A stretch of 64,000 nucleotides of DNA from Tolypothrix bouteillei VB521301 (GCF_000760695.4 NZ_JHEG04000001.1:7437555-7501554); one strand, 5' to 3'; shown: positions 1-9,883, counted from the stretch's first letter. Notes: generated by a model from the sequence alone, not told the origin. Made by a program: numbers and translations.

Positions 1-221
1 ACTAAATAGCTACTTGCCATGACCCAATGCAAAGACATCAGTTGTTTAAACGCAGAGTTGACTCTAGATGGAGCTATATTTTTTTTGGCTGGCTGTAGCG
101 TGCTCATAAATTCGGAGATTATTGCTTGTATGCAGTTGTGCGTTACATTTCTTAGTATGTTCGCGCTGCATGAACGAGCTATGAAACTTTTATGAACACT
201 TTTTTAGAATTCCTTTACAAA
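1..221. other. window edge without a recognisable gene
   Basis: I find no convincing reading frame, RNA or repeat here. It lies downstream of the leftward permease gene and may hold the end of a neighbouring transcription unit outside the window. Confidence 0.4.
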
Positions 222-1346
222 TTATTGGTTGATTGTTCGATCTTCTCCATCGACTGGGTTTTCTTCAGGTGCTTCCTCTTCTGGCTTCCCAGAAACCATA
301 ACAAATTCAGTTTCTCTAATGGAATCTTTGCCCCATCGATCCAAAACGTCTTTAATCAGGACTTCTTGCACCCATATTTTAGCAACAACAGTTAGGGGGA
401 GTGCCAAAAACAAGCCCAGAAAGCCAAAAAATGTGACGAAAAACAACTGGGATATTAAAGTGATCGCTGGTAGTAGCGACACTTGATGCGCCATGACAAC
501 AGGCGTGATAAAGTTACTTTCTACTTGCTGAATGATAAAATAAAGGATGAAAACGGCAAGGACTTTCCACGGAGCATCTAGCAGAGCGATCGCCATTGCT
601 GGCACAACACTTAGAGTTGGACCGAGATTGGGGATTAAATTTAAAAATCCTGCTAAAATACCCAACGCAAGAGCCGATCGCACGCGAAATATTGATAAGC
701 CAATCACACTCATCAGCCCTACGACACTCATGGCAATGAAAGCACCCGTAACCCATCCCTCTAGAGAGACTTCACATTGATCTAAAATTCCATCAACGCG
801 CCGTCGATAAAAAGAAGGAAACACCCTGACAAAAACTTTGCGGTAAGCCAAAGGATCGGATAAAAACATCCCTGTTAAAACTAAAACCAGCAAAATCTTC
901 AGTACAACTTCCAAAGAACCTGAGACAAAAGCGAAGGAACTTCCTACCACACGGTTAATTATGGGCTGTGCTTCTTTAATTAAGGTATTAATGTCAGGTA
1001 TATACTGAGTCAGTTGTTGGGGAAGGCGATCTCTCAATTGATCCAACCAGGTATTAAAAAGCTCCAATCCTCTGGGAACTTGTTTTGTCAGTTCTTGAAA
1101 TTGGTCGGCAAATGGTGGCACAATCAGCCAGAAAAAGCTGATGACTAGAGCGATAAAGACACCAACAGAAAGCAGTACAGAGATTCCGCGTTTGAGCCCT
1201 AACTGTTGGAATCGTCGAGCCAAACGATTTAAGGTAGTTGCCAATACAACTGCAGCAAATATCAGTAACAGAGCTTCCCGAATTTGCCATAAAATATACA
1301 AAGCAAGAACGATGGCAAGTAAGCCAATCCACTGACCTAAATTCAC
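222..1346 (-). CDS. AI-2E family transporter (PerM/YdiK-type permease)
   Basis: Polytopic inner-membrane protein of the AI-2E exporter-like family; the substrate is unknown in most members. From the chosen start it has 374 residues. Hydrophobic segments lie near residues 8-50 (two close helices, LLAIVLALYIL and LLLIFAAVVLA), near 65-85, and in the family's C-terminal half, which includes the loop GFLNLIPNLGPTLSVVPA, a hallmark of these permeases. The frame is open to a TTG at 1451, but the GTG at 1346 is preceded by AGGAG seven bases upstream and begins with the usual family N-terminus (NLGQWIGLL), so I prefer it. The C-terminal tail is acidic (GKPEEEAPEENPVDGEDR). It stands alone on the minus strand. 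Confidence 0.85.
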   Translation of the reverse strand: MNLGQWIGLLAIVLALYILWQIREALLLIFAAVVLATTLNRLARRFQQLGLKRGISVLLSVGVFIALVISFFWLIVPPFADQFQELTKQVPRGLELFNTWLDQLRDRLPQQLTQYIPDINTLIKEAQPIINRVVGSSFAFVSGSLEVVLKILLVLVLTGMFLSDPLAYRKVFVRVFPSFYRRRVDGILDQCEVSLEGWVTGAFIAMSVVGLMSVIGLSIFRVRSALALGILAGFLNLIPNLGPTLSVVPAMAIALLDAPWKVLAVFILYFIIQQVESNFITPVVMAHQVSLLPAITLISQLFFVTFFGFLGLFLALPLTVVAKIWVQEVLIKDVLDRWGKDSIRETEFVMVSGKPEEEAPEENPVDGEDRTINQ

Positions 1347-1475
1347 GCCTGACTCCTGGCTCCTCACGAGCTGCGGTACCTTGAAGCAGTTAGTTTTCCA
1401 ATTATCAGCTTTTTGCTGACAGCTTGCAAACAAGCTAGCTGATTCTAGCAAGTTCTGTGCTTTCAGGTTGATAAG

Positions 1476-1664
1476 CTAATTTTGTTTTTGCTTCCAGAGT
1501 AAAAGACCCGCCATGATGACCGATGGCAAGAAAACGATAATCAAAGCATTGGTCACTGTTGCTGGAATGAGCGGACTTCCAGGAGCGTACTTAATCAAAA
1601 CAGAGAGCAAGGCAGAGAAGAAGAATACCTTAAACACAAATCCAAGCTGATTTTGCATAATCAT
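1476..1664 (-). CDS. small two-helix membrane protein, unknown function
   Basis: A 62-residue protein with two hydrophobic stretches (about residues 8-24 and 35-56) separated by a short loop (KYAPGSPLIPAT) and ending in a basic tail (WKQKQN). It resembles the small conserved membrane proteins of cyanobacteria, but I cannot name a family. The gene is divergent from ftsH and could share the spacer 1665-1771 with it. A second ATG two codons in is an equally possible start. Confidence 0.6.
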   Translation of the reverse strand: MIMQNQLGFVFKVFFFSALLSVLIKYAPGSPLIPATVTNALIIVFLPSVIMAGLLLWKQKQN

Positions 1665-1771
1665 GGCACAAGTACGGCAATTTGTATTGATTTTGTCGTG
1701 AAGATACTAAATAGGAGCCGAGCACCCTGTCTTTACAATAATGGTTAATGGTTAGTAGGAACAATATAAGA

Positions 1772-3709
1772 ATGCCAGTAGAAACTAATAAAAAACGTCA
1801 AATCAAACCACCAAGGATACGTCAATTTGGTGGTAGCTTGTTGATTCTTTTGACTCTTCTTTTATTACTTAACTTTATTGTTCCCAACTTTTTTGGTCCT
1901 AGGTTACCACAGGTACCCTACAGCGACTTTATCACCCAGGTACAAGCAGGTAAGGTCGATCGCGCAATTGTGGGTAATGAGAGCATTGAGTATGTACTTA
2001 AAACTCAAGACTCGGATGGGAAACCAGTTCAACAGGTACTTGGTACAACACCAATTGCGATCGACTTGGACTTACCAAAAATTCTTCGTGACAATCATGT
2101 AGAGTTTGCTGCACCACCACCCAACCAAAATGGTTGGATTGGAACTCTCCTCAGTTGGGTTGCGCCACCGTTAATTTTCTTTGGGATTTGGGGCTTTCTA
2201 CTCAATCGTCAGGGAGGTGGTCCCGCAGCGCTTACAGTAGGTAAAAGCAAAGCTCGGATTTATTCGGAAGGCAGCACTGGTGTAAAATTTATTGATGTTG
2301 CTGGTGTTGATGAAGCTAAAGCTGAATTAGAAGAAATTGTTGATTTTCTCAAAAATGCCGATAAATACACTCGATTGGGAGCCAAAATTCCCAAAGGTGT
2401 TTTGCTTGTAGGACCTCCAGGAACGGGTAAAACACTCCTAGCAAAAGCCATTGCTGGTGAAGCTGCTGTACCTTTCTTTAGCATTTCTGGCTCTGAGTTT
2501 ATCGAACTCTTTGTTGGTGTGGGTGCTGCACGAGTGCGCGATCTCTTTGAGCAAGCCAAGCAACAAGCTCCGTGTATTGTCTTTATTGATGAATTAGATG
2601 CACTGGGTAAGTCTCGCGGCGGTGCTAGTCCTTTCAGTGGTGGTAACGATGAGCGGGAACAAACCCTCAACCAGCTACTTACTGAAATGGATGGTTTTGA
2701 TGCCAACACGGGTGTTATTATCATTGCTGCCACCAACCGTCCTGAAGTTCTCGATGCAGCATTGCGCCGTCCGGGTCGTTTTGACCGTCAGGTTGTTGTC
2801 GATCGCCCTGACAAAATTGGTCGAGAAGCGATTCTTAAAGTTCATGCCAGAAATGTCAAGTTGTCTGAAGATGTGGATTTGGGGAACATCGCTATTAAAA
2901 CACCAGGATTTGCTGGTGCAGATTTAGCGAATCTTGTCAATGAGGCTGCGCTCCTGGCTGCACGCCAAAATCGACAGGCGGTGATAATGGCTGACTTTAA
3001 TGAAGCGATTGAGCGTGTTGTCGCTGGTTTGGAAAAACGCTCTCGCGTGTTGAATGAAACAGAGAAGAAAACAGTTGCGTATCATGAAGTGGGTCATGCC
3101 ATTATCGGTGCTTTAATGCCCGGTTCTGGTAAAGTTGAGAAAATCTCTGTTGTGCCTCGCGGTGTAGGAGCGTTGGGTTATACAATCCAGATGCCGGAAG
3201 AAGATCGCTTCTTGATGATAGAAGATGAAATTCGAGGTCGCATTGCAACCCTGTTGGGTGGACGCTCTGCTGAAGAAACTGTTTTTGGTAAGGTGTCAAC
3301 TGGTGCAAGTGATGACATTCAAAAGGCGACTGACTTGGCTGAACGTTATGTCACTTTGTATGGGATGAGCGATCGTTTGGGTCCTGTGGCGTTTGAGAAG
3401 ATTCAACAACAGTTTCTGGAAGGTTACGGTAACCCGCGTCGTTCCATTAGCCCAAAAGTCGCGGAAGAAATTGACCGTGAGGTGAAGCAAATTGTGGATA
3501 ATGCCCACCATATTGCTTTGACTATTCTGCATGAAAATCGGGAGCTATTGGAGCAAACAGCACAGGAATTATTGCAAAAAGAAATTCTCGAAGGTAGCAC
3601 ATTGCGGGAACGTCTTGCTCTGGCAAAAGTACCTGCTGAGTTAGGTGAATGGTTGCGGAGTGGGAAAATATCTGAGGATAAGCCTTTGATGCAAACGCTG
3701 TTGGTTTAG
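1772..3709 (+). CDS. ftsH: ATP-dependent zinc metalloprotease FtsH
   Basis: Membrane-anchored AAA+ protease that degrades damaged membrane proteins; cyanobacterial members act in photosystem II repair and other quality control. It has 645 residues from this start: an N-terminal helix ([16 protein letters not shown]), a periplasmic or lumenal domain, and a second helix ([16 protein letters not shown]). These are followed by the AAA module with Walker A GPPGTGKT at 214-221, Walker [13 protein letters not shown], the second region of homology ending in RRPGRFDR, and the zinc site HEVGH at 438-442. An upstream ATG at 1748 is in frame, but AGGA lies 11 bases before the ATG at 1772, and MPVETNKKR is the usual start of such proteins. 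All catalytic motifs are intact. Terminators follow at 3740 and 3796. A copy of its last 28 codons lies at 7869. Confidence 0.96.
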   Translation: MPVETNKKRQIKPPRIRQFGGSLLILLTLLLLLNFIVPNFFGPRLPQVPYSDFITQVQAGKVDRAIVGNESIEYVLKTQDSDGKPVQQVLGTTPIAIDLDLPKILRDNHVEFAAPPPNQNGWIGTLLSWVAPPLIFFGIWGFLLNRQGGGPAALTVGKSKARIYSEGSTGVKFIDVAGVDEAKAELEEIVDFLKNADKYTRLGAKIPKGVLLVGPPGTGKTLLAKAIAGEAAVPFFSISGSEFIELFVGVGAARVRDLFEQAKQQAPCIVFIDELDALGKSRGGASPFSGGNDEREQTLNQLLTEMDGFDANTGVIIIAATNRPEVLDAALRRPGRFDRQVVVDRPDKIGREAILKVHARNVKLSEDVDLGNIAIKTPGFAGADLANLVNEAALLAARQNRQAVIMADFNEAIERVVAGLEKRSRVLNETEKKTVAYHEVGHAIIGALMPGSGKVEKISVVPRGVGALGYTIQMPEEDRFLMIEDEIRGRIATLLGGRSAEETVFGKVSTGASDDIQKATDLAERYVTLYGMSDRLGPVAFEKIQQQFLEGYGNPRRSISPKVAEEIDREVKQIVDNAHHIALTILHENRELLEQTAQELLQKEILEGSTLRERLALAKVPAELGEWLRSGKISEDKPLMQTLLV

Positions 3710-3739
3710 GTTTTTTAAGCGCACCCCCGACGCAGACGG

Positions 3740-3773
3740 ACGCAGATAGTTTTCTGTTTCATCTGCGTTTTTT
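3740..3773 (+). terminator. intrinsic terminator of ftsH
   Basis: A perfect 8-bp stem (ACGCAGAT at 3740-3747 with ATCTGCGT at 3761-3768) runs into six T residues 30 bases after the ftsH stop, a classic Rho-independent terminator. Confidence 0.8.
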
Positions 3774-3795
3774 GAAGTTTGTAATTTTGTATTTG

Positions 3796-3832
3796 AAAGC
3801 GATTGCCAAGTCGGATTGCGATCGCTTTTTAT
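3796..3832 (+). terminator. second, HIP1-containing terminator hairpin after ftsH
   Basis: AAAGCGAT at 3796-3803 pairs with ATCGCTTT at 3821-3828 and a T-rich stretch follows. It probably backs up the stronger hairpin at 3740. Confidence 0.5.
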
Positions 3833-4163
3833 TTTATATGCGGTATTAATCAACGAGGTCTAAGAGCTATGAAGCTTATTTTATCTGCATCTTAGCCCTT
3901 TTATCGCCCCTTCAGAATTTTTTCTCCTTTCTCTTCAATTAGTGGGTTGCTACCTCAATTTGTAACAAGAAGTAGCAGCCCACTTAACTATATTTTCTAT
4001 AACCAAGAAACGAGGACATAAAAGCAAGACCGTATCTGTATTCACTTAGACTTTTTACATAAAATTTAACAACAATAAATATTGAAATTATATTATTTAG
4101 TGTATTTACTTAAATATCAAAAAAAGCTATTATTTAGCTCTAATAAATCTTTGATAAAATAAC
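3833..4163 (+). other. AT-rich leader before the first TpsA gene
   Basis: This stretch of 331 bases has no gene. The last 130 bases are very AT-rich and probably contain the promoter and untranslated leader of the haemagglutinin gene, but I cannot pick unambiguous -35 and -10 boxes. Confidence 0.4.
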
Positions 4164-7100
4164 ATGAATAATAGATGCATATCGACCAGATACTTGCACG
4201 CGGTATTGGCTGGGTTTCTGGGAAGTATGGTATTGGCTATATTGAGCCACAAAACCCTTGCTCAAAGTTATATTGTGCCAGATAATACTTTAGGCAATGA
4301 ATCTTCTCAAATTATATTTAACTTTAGATATGGTGAATTACCATCTGAAATAATTACTGGAGGTGCGACTCGTGGAATTAATCTATTCCACAGTTTTCAA
4401 GAATTTAATGTCAGAGCAGGTAGAGGAGCATATTTTTACGTTCCTAACCCCAATATTCAAAATATTTTCGCACGGGTAAGTGGTAATAATCCCTCGGAAG
4501 TTTTAGGTGTACTTGGTACGAGCGCAGCATCTGAACCTAATTTATATTTAATAAATCCCAATGGTATTTTTTTTGGTAAAAATGCTCAACTAGATGTCAC
4601 TGGTTCATTTGTAGCCACTACAGCCAACGCTATTCAATTCCCTGGTGGTGCTGAATTTTCTCGAAATTCAGCCGTTACACCTCAAAACAAATTACTCAGT
4701 GTAAATCCGACAGCCTTCTTATTTAATCAAATTGCAAATCAACGTACAAACTCAATTGAACATCGTGGTTATTTAGAAGTCCCTGAAAATAAAAATTTAA
4801 TACTGCTGGGGGGTAATATTGCGCCTACACAACAATCTACGGGGAATATCTTAACGGACGGTGGAACTCTTTTAGGTGGGCGTGTAGAGATTGGTGGATT
4901 AAATGCACCGGGAACTATAGGACTCACAGTTGATGGTAATAAATTAGCTTTAAGTTTCCCTCAAGATACTAAGAAGCCAGATATTTCATTGCAAAATGGA
5001 TCTGTTATATATGGATTTGGAGATAGAGATACACGAGATATTGTAGTTAATGCAAATAATTTTAATCTAATTAACTTTAGTGGTTTAATAACCTTGACAA
5101 ATCCCGAACAACTAAGTTCAGAAACTCAAACAGGTAATATTTATATTAATGCCATTGGCAGTGTGAATATAGTTAAAGATAGTACGATTAGAAATTTTGC
5201 TTTCACGCTTACAAATGCTCCTAGTATTAATATTACTGCTCAATCTTTGAATATTCAAGGTAGTAAAATTGATATAGCTAGTAATCCCAGTAATCCAGGA
5301 AGTATTAATTTACTAATAAAAGATACAATTTCACTATTTGGTAAAGATATTGATGGCAAATCTAGTGTAATCTATAGCTACCTTGGAGATTTGGTACAAA
5401 ATAACTCAGGATTAATAAATATCATCAAAAGCAGTAATATTAACATTCAAGCAACAAATCTTTTCCTGGCAGATGGTGCAAGTATATTAGCAGGTAGTGT
5501 CGATCGGGGCAATGTTGGAGGAGATATTACTATCAAAGCCTTCAATGCAGTTACTTTACAAGATAAAGCAAGAATAGCAACATTTAACAATATAGACTAT
5601 CCCACAGGAAATATATCAATTATTAGCAATTCCTTAGCTCTCAATAATAATTCTCTTATTTTTACTGAAAATCTGGATACTGGTAATGCAGGAGATATCA
5701 ACATTGTCAGCCAAAATGTCAATATAGATAAATCTCGCATAATTTCCGGTTCAGAATCGTCTGGTAAAGTTGCTAACGCAGGTAATATTAACATTGATAC
5801 CGCAAAAATTATTTTAACCAATAGTGGATTTGTAAGAACCGAGTCTAATAATTTGAATCCCGGAGTAAGCACCAAACGTAGGGGTAATATTAATGTTAAA
5901 GCTAGTGAGTTAATAAAAATAGATGCTCAAGACCCAATGGCACTTGCGGATCAAGGTACCGGTTTTATCACACGTATCGGGAGTAGTAGGAGTTCTGGAG
6001 ATATCACATTAAGCACTAAAAATTTGATTGTGAGAGATGGTGGTACAATTAATACGGGCTTTAGTAATAATTTAGGTGGTAATACTGGTAATATAAAAAT
6101 TGATGCTTCTGAATCAATTCAATTATATAGCTCTGGTAATTATCTGAGTACTATATCATCCACTCTGATAAACAACGATGACACATCTTTTGTCAGTAAA
6201 AATGGTAATCTAAATATTAATACTAACCGTTTATATCTCCAAGGAGGGCAGATTTTATCAGCTAATCTTGGTCAGGGAAATGCAGGTAATATCTTAATTT
6301 TTACTAATGATAGTGTTTTTATTAAGAAAGGAGATATTGTCTCTGGTAAGATTGGTATAGGTAATGGAGGAAATATTTCTATTTTCAGTAATGATGCCGT
6401 AACTGTGGAAAACGGAAGTATATCATCTTCCACTGCGGGACAGGGAAATGCAGGAAATCTTGATATTCAAACAAGAAAACTGAATGTAAGTAACCAGGGT
6501 GTAATTAGTTCAGAAGTTATTAAATTCCCAGAACTTTTAATGGGTGGAAAAGGTAAGGCTGGAACTATTCGTATTGACGCCGCTGATGCAGTGATTGTTT
6601 CCGGATCGGATACCGACACAGGTAGGGCTGCAACAATAAGTACGGCAACCAGAGTAGGAGCAACTGGTCAGGGTGGAGATATTATTATCAATACAGGTCT
6701 TTTTCGTTTAGAAAATGGCGGGCTTGTCAGAGCAGATACTGAAAACTCCAGCAACGGAGGTAATATGACTATTAATGCTCGCTTATTTGAAGCTTTCACT
6801 GGTGGAATAGTTTCTTCATTAACTACTGGCAGTGGTAAAGCTGGTAATATCACTATCAATACTGCCAATGATATCACTATTTCTGGGATCAACTCAAAGA
6901 CGGGCTTTGTTGCGGGTTTACTTACAGGCACAACTCCCAACTCTAGCGGTAATGGTGGGGAAATTTTTCTCACTGCAAATAATTTGAATCTCACTGAAGA
7001 AGCGCAGATTTCTGCACGCAGTCAGGGGCTGGGCGATGCAGGTAATATCAACATTAAACTTAGAGAAAATTACATTGCTAATAACGGGACTATCAGTGCT

Positions 7101-7757
7101 AATGCTAAAGAATCTGGTGGTGGTAATATTGATATCACTGCGAGAAGAATAACTTTGCGAAATGACAGCGATATCCGCACTGAGTTGTCCAGTGGTAACG
7201 GTAAAGGTGGTAATATTTTCCTCACTGCCGATACAATCATTACTTTAGAAGATAGCGACATTCTTGCTTTTGCACCAGAAGGGCAAGGTGGCAATATTGC
7301 ATTTAACACTCGTGCTGTGTTTAATGATTCTCTCTATAAACCTATACAACTAGCATCTGATAGAAATAGCTTGCAATCCCTCAATAATAATGGACGCTCT
7401 GATATTAACGCCAGTGGTGCAATTGCAGGAAATATTATTGGTGTGCCTGATATTAGCTTTATCCAAAATGGTCTCACAGAATTACAAACCAATCCCATTG
7501 ATACTAACACCTTAATTGCTAACAGTTGCATTGCTCGCAGTTCCAAACAAGAAGGCAGTTTTACTATTACGGGGACTGGTGGTTTACCAAATCGTCCTGG
7601 TGAAGCTATGGCTTCTAATTATCCCACAGGCGATGTGCAGAGTGTCACGAATAGCAGTGCAGTTAATTCGTGGAAAAAAGGCGACCCAATTATAGAACCA
7701 CAAGGGGTGTATCGATTAACTAATGGGAATTTGGTGATGAGTCGCGAATGTCGTTGA
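4164..7757 (+). CDS. two-partner secretion exoprotein, filamentous haemagglutinin N-terminal domain (TpsA 1)
   Basis: A 1197-residue secreted beta-helix protein. The signal peptide ends around LAQS at 32-35. The TPS secretion domain follows (VPDNTLG, then NLFHSFQEFNV, then LINPNGIFFG, the NPNG motif of the family). The body is many 20-25-residue turns of the GNAGNI.I type. The C-terminal module has LIANSCIA, SFTITGTGGLPNRPG, KGDPIIEPQGVYRL and SREC. Cysteines in the mature chain occur only at 1122 and 1196, the same pattern as the four other TpsA proteins in this window. Export is presumably by the TpsB at 56211, since no transporter gene is adjacent. The ATG follows an AT-rich leader without a strong ribosome site. 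The gene sits between ftsH and a relic of the ftsH 3' end, so it arrived by insertion or duplication. Confidence 0.9.
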   Translation: MNNRCISTRYLHAVLAGFLGSMVLAILSHKTLAQSYIVPDNTLGNESSQIIFNFRYGELPSEIITGGATRGINLFHSFQEFNVRAGRGAYFYVPNPNIQNIFARVSGNNPSEVLGVLGTSAASEPNLYLINPNGIFFGKNAQLDVTGSFVATTANAIQFPGGAEFSRNSAVTPQNKLLSVNPTAFLFNQIANQRTNSIEHRGYLEVPENKNLILLGGNIAPTQQSTGNILTDGGTLLGGRVEIGGLNAPGTIGLTVDGNKLALSFPQDTKKPDISLQNGSVIYGFGDRDTRDIVVNANNFNLINFSGLITLTNPEQLSSETQTGNIYINAIGSVNIVKDSTIRNFAFTLTNAPSINITAQSLNIQGSKIDIASNPSNPGSINLLIKDTISLFGKDIDGKSSVIYSYLGDLVQNNSGLINIIKSSNINIQATNLFLADGASILAGSVDRGNVGGDITIKAFNAVTLQDKARIATFNNIDYPTGNISIISNSLALNNNSLIFTENLDTGNAGDINIVSQNVNIDKSRIISGSESSGKVANAGNINIDTAKIILTNSGFVRTESNNLNPGVSTKRRGNINVKASELIKIDAQDPMALADQGTGFITRIGSSRSSGDITLSTKNLIVRDGGTINTGFSNNLGGNTGNIKIDASESIQLYSSGNYLSTISSTLINNDDTSFVSKNGNLNINTNRLYLQGGQILSANLGQGNAGNILIFTNDSVFIKKGDIVSGKIGIGNGGNISIFSNDAVTVENGSISSSTAGQGNAGNLDIQTRKLNVSNQGVISSEVIKFPELLMGGKGKAGTIRIDAADAVIVSGSDTDTGRAATISTATRVGATGQGGDIIINTGLFRLENGGLVRADTENSSNGGNMTINARLFEAFTGGIVSSLTTGSGKAGNITINTANDITISGINSKTGFVAGLLTGTTPNSSGNGGEIFLTANNLNLTEEAQISARSQGLGDAGNINIKLRENYIANNGTISANAKESGGGNIDITARRITLRNDSDIRTELSSGNGKGGNIFLTADTIITLEDSDILAFAPEGQGGNIAFNTRAVFNDSLYKPIQLASDRNSLQSLNNNGRSDINASGAIAGNIIGVPDISFIQNGLTELQTNPIDTNTLIANSCIARSSKQEGSFTITGTGGLPNRPGEAMASNYPTGDVQSVTNSSAVNSWKKGDPIIEPQGVYRLTNGNLVMSRECR

Positions 7758-7868
7758 TGTGAAAGCTGGCATATAAATAATTGAGAATAGGTGGCAAGAA
7801 CCTAAAAAACTAAGTGGACATAAATTCCTATTATCAAGCGTTTAGCAATCCTTTTAAGGATGTAATCC

Positions 7869-7980
7869 CAAAAGCACCTGCTGAGTTGGGTGAATGGTTG
7901 CGGAGTGGGAGGATATCTGAGGATAAGCCTTTGATGCAAACTCTGTTGGTTTAAGTGTTTGAATCGCACCCCCAACGCAG
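7869..7980 (+). pseudogene. relic of an ftsH 3' end
   Basis: The 112 bases at 7869-7980 align without gaps to 3624-3735. They encode [20 protein letters not shown] and the rest of the FtsH C-terminus to a stop (TAA instead of TAG), and even include the GCACCCCC(A/G)ACGCAG downstream tract. Most differences in the coding part are synonymous or conservative (V to A, K to R). No other FtsH sequence remains beside it. Either a second full ftsH copy once stood here and was mostly deleted, or the end was copied when the TpsA gene arrived. A degraded form of the ftsH terminator follows. Confidence 0.8.
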
Positions 7981-8028
7981 ATCTATACTATTTTATCGGC
8001 GTTTTCCAAAGGTTGTCATTTGATGCTT

Positions 8029-8064
8029 AATAGCGATCGCTCATTGACAAAGGCGATCGCTATT
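8029..8064. terminator. HIP1-based hairpin between convergent genes
   Basis: A 12-bp perfect inverted repeat, AATAGCGATCGC at 8029-8040 with GCGATCGCTATT at 8053-8064, sits between the rightward TpsA gene and the leftward ParB-like gene. T/A-rich sequence flanks it, so it could stop transcription from both sides. Confidence 0.5.
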
Positions 8065-8091
8065 CATTTTAATCAACTCGCTTTCCAAACA

Positions 8092-9219
8092 TTACACTGT
8101 CATATAACGTTTTTCTATAAGGGAAAGATACTCCAATTCAACTGGAGTAAACACAACCGGGCGCTCTAATAGGAGAAGTATTTCGCGTTCAAATGGATCT
8201 AAGTTACACTTTCTCAGCTTTTGCAAGCGCTTGTACACTTGTACTAGCTGGGGTTCTGTCTCCATAGGTACAATCTCAACCTGCTGGTGCTTTAAAGTGT
8301 ACCTGTACATAATCATAATATCTACGTCTCGCACCCAAATATCAACTGTGCGATCGCTAACAGCACAAATCTTTCCCAATCGATTGTGGATTTGAGTGCG
8401 ATGGGGAGCAACAATCTTAACTAACGCACCCTCTACTAACTGAAGATGATGGGCTATGTGGAGGTCATAATTGTGTTTGAAATGAATTCCAGAGCGAACA
8501 TCGTTCTCTAATTCTTCAATGACACCAGTTGAATGAGATAACTGTGTGATTTTCAGAGACTGCTCGGCAAACAGAGGACCATTGTTCATAACTGTTCTAC
8601 AGTGAGTATCTGTGTGAGTAGAGTCTGTTTTACCAATGTTAGCGGTATTAACAGTGTATGTTTGCTTTCCTCGCTGTACTTTTCTTTCTTTGTTAAGTTT
8701 TGTATCTGTGTGATTCACACAGATAGATTTTCGGAGGTGACTGACCATTTGATTGCCCACAAAACACCTTCGAGCGATCTCCCGATCGCTCCATTGACTC
8801 CACTCAGGATCGTTCAGCAGTGTGAGAATTGCCCGTCTCTTGTCTTCTCTGGAACGAGGGAGAGCAGGTTTATGGTCGGCATTGGCTCCGACTGAGTACA
8901 AAACTGCGTCACGCCTTGAGCCTTGGTAAATCGTGCAAGCGATCGCGTCAGAATCCAGATTGTGATGGGCATGCCACCGATGGAAACCATCGGCTAACCA
9001 ATAGAATTCGCCGTCATAGAAAACGACGATCGGCTCTAATTGTTGTCTGTCTTCTATTTGTTCTTCTAGCAGTTTGACATGTTGCCAGTTGATAGCTGCT
9101 CTTGGCTGAGTTCCACCATCGCGTCGAATTTCATCAAGTGCTAAATACTGAGGCAAGATTTCTTGATTTTCACCAGTTGTCAATAGCAAGTTGATTGAGG
9201 TGTCCAATACTCTGTTCAT
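8092..9219 (-). CDS. ParB N-terminal domain protein (orphan ParB/RepB-like)
   Basis: 375 residues. Residues 20-110 match the ParB/Srx-type nuclease fold: DEIRRDGGTQPRAAI, LEEQIEDRQQLEPIVVF, and the phosphate-binding box LADGFHRWHAH in place of GERRWRA. A helix-turn-helix-like segment follows (WSDREIARRCFVGNQMVSHLRKS). The C-terminal third is not recognisable. No parA is nearby, so a partition role is doubtful; orphan ParB-domain proteins often come from plasmids or phages and act as regulators or nucleases. GAGGTG lies six bases before the ATG. The start overlaps the stop of a 40-codon upstream ORF by ATGA, which suggests translational coupling. Confidence 0.8.
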   Translation of the reverse strand: MNRVLDTSINLLLTTGENQEILPQYLALDEIRRDGGTQPRAAINWQHVKLLEEQIEDRQQLEPIVVFYDGEFYWLADGFHRWHAHHNLDSDAIACTIYQGSRRDAVLYSVGANADHKPALPRSREDKRRAILTLLNDPEWSQWSDREIARRCFVGNQMVSHLRKSICVNHTDTKLNKERKVQRGKQTYTVNTANIGKTDSTHTDTHCRTVMNNGPLFAEQSLKITQLSHSTGVIEELENDVRSGIHFKHNYDLHIAHHLQLVEGALVKIVAPHRTQIHNRLGKICAVSDRTVDIWVRDVDIMIMYRYTLKHQQVEIVPMETEPQLVQVYKRLQKLRKCNLDPFEREILLLLERPVVFTPVELEYLSLIEKRYMTV

Positions 9220-9338
9220 GAGTTCACCTCAAAGCGATCGTGTCTTCGTGCGAGTCTGGCTTGAGCTTTTTTATTAGCTTCAAGCCCCTGGTGGTTTGGC
9301 AAAAAGTCAAACTTTGTTTTTGCTCTATGTGTCATCAT
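9216..9338 (-). CDS. small basic protein coupled to the ParB-like gene
   Basis: A 40-codon frame starts at a double ATG (9338 and 9335) and ends in TGA that overlaps the ParB-like ATG by four bases (ATGA). The product begins MMTHRAKTKFDFLPNHQG and continues with Lys/Arg/Ala-rich sequence to ...RHDRFEVNS. It may be a genuine short protein or a leader ORF whose translation opens the ParB-like start. No family is recognised and its own ribosome site is weak. The overlap geometry is the main evidence. Confidence 0.45.
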   Translation of the reverse strand: MMTHRAKTKFDFLPNHQGLEANKKAQARLARRHDRFEVNS

Positions 9339-9652
9339 GGTTATAAATCGTAAAAAACTACCGCCCCGTCCTTGTTATTGGTCGGGGTTTTTCGTCAGAT
9401 TCATCAGAATTGACAAGCTCGTTTTTTTCGCAATGTCACGATGCACTCGCCTTGTTAGGGAGGACAGCGTTATGAGATTATTGATTTAGCTAGCCCGTTA
9501 GGAGCCTCACAGGATAAAAAGTGCAGTGTATGGAATTTTCACTACTGTTGTTCGATCGGCGTATCTATTATAGGAGTGCAAAATAGAAAAGTCAATTGTA
9601 TAACAGATAATATAAATAGAAAGTTGATATTATTAAGGAAACAAGACCAAGC
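9339..9652. other. intergenic region with a stem-loop and the leader of the 9653 gene
   Basis: A GC-rich hairpin at 9364-9392 (CCCCG.CC with GG.CGGGG, then five T) reads as an intrinsic terminator on the plus strand, although no plus-strand gene precedes it. The remaining 260 bases carry no gene. AAGGA occurs 14 bases before the start of the next gene. Confidence 0.4.
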
Positions 9653-9880
9653 ATGGCAGGGGAAAAGTACGCACCAGGAGAACATCCTAACAGCAAAGCT
9701 AATCTCATTTACCACGAAGGTAGACCCAAAGCTTTTGGTGCAAAAAAATTAAAACGAAATCTAAGTGTTACTGAAGAAGGGTGGGAAGGGCTACAGCCAA
9801 TAATCAAAGAAGCTGGCTGCTCCAGTGTATCAGAGTTTTTGGAAAAATTGGGCAGGGGACAGCTGAAGGTTTCTGCATGA
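9653..9880 (+). CDS. small conserved cyanobacterial protein, unknown function
   Basis: 75 residues: a polar N-terminus (APGEHPNSKANLIYHEGRP), a basic patch (AKKLKRNLSVTEEGW), and a C-terminal helical part (SSVSEFLEKLGRGQLKV) that resembles the end of small DNA-binding or antitoxin-like proteins. I know similar short proteins in cyanobacterial accessory DNA but no function. A 7-bp hairpin follows at 9884. Confidence 0.65.
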   Translation: MAGEKYAPGEHPNSKANLIYHEGRPKAFGAKKLKRNLSVTEEGWEGLQPIIKEAGCSSVSEFLEKLGRGQLKVSA

Positions 9881-9883
9881 GGC

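Noticed and set aside
222..395. Plus-strand short frame starting at 192 at the window edge
   Set aside because: It is antisense to the AI-2E gene, which has strong family motifs.
8092..9219. Plasmid partition locus
   Set aside because: No ParA or parS-like iterons are visible and flanking genes are chromosomal, so the ParB-like gene is treated as an orphan.
9364..9392. Hairpin with T tract considered as a small-RNA terminator
   Set aside because: No plus-strand promoter or conserved RNA could be recognised upstream, so I record only the hairpin.
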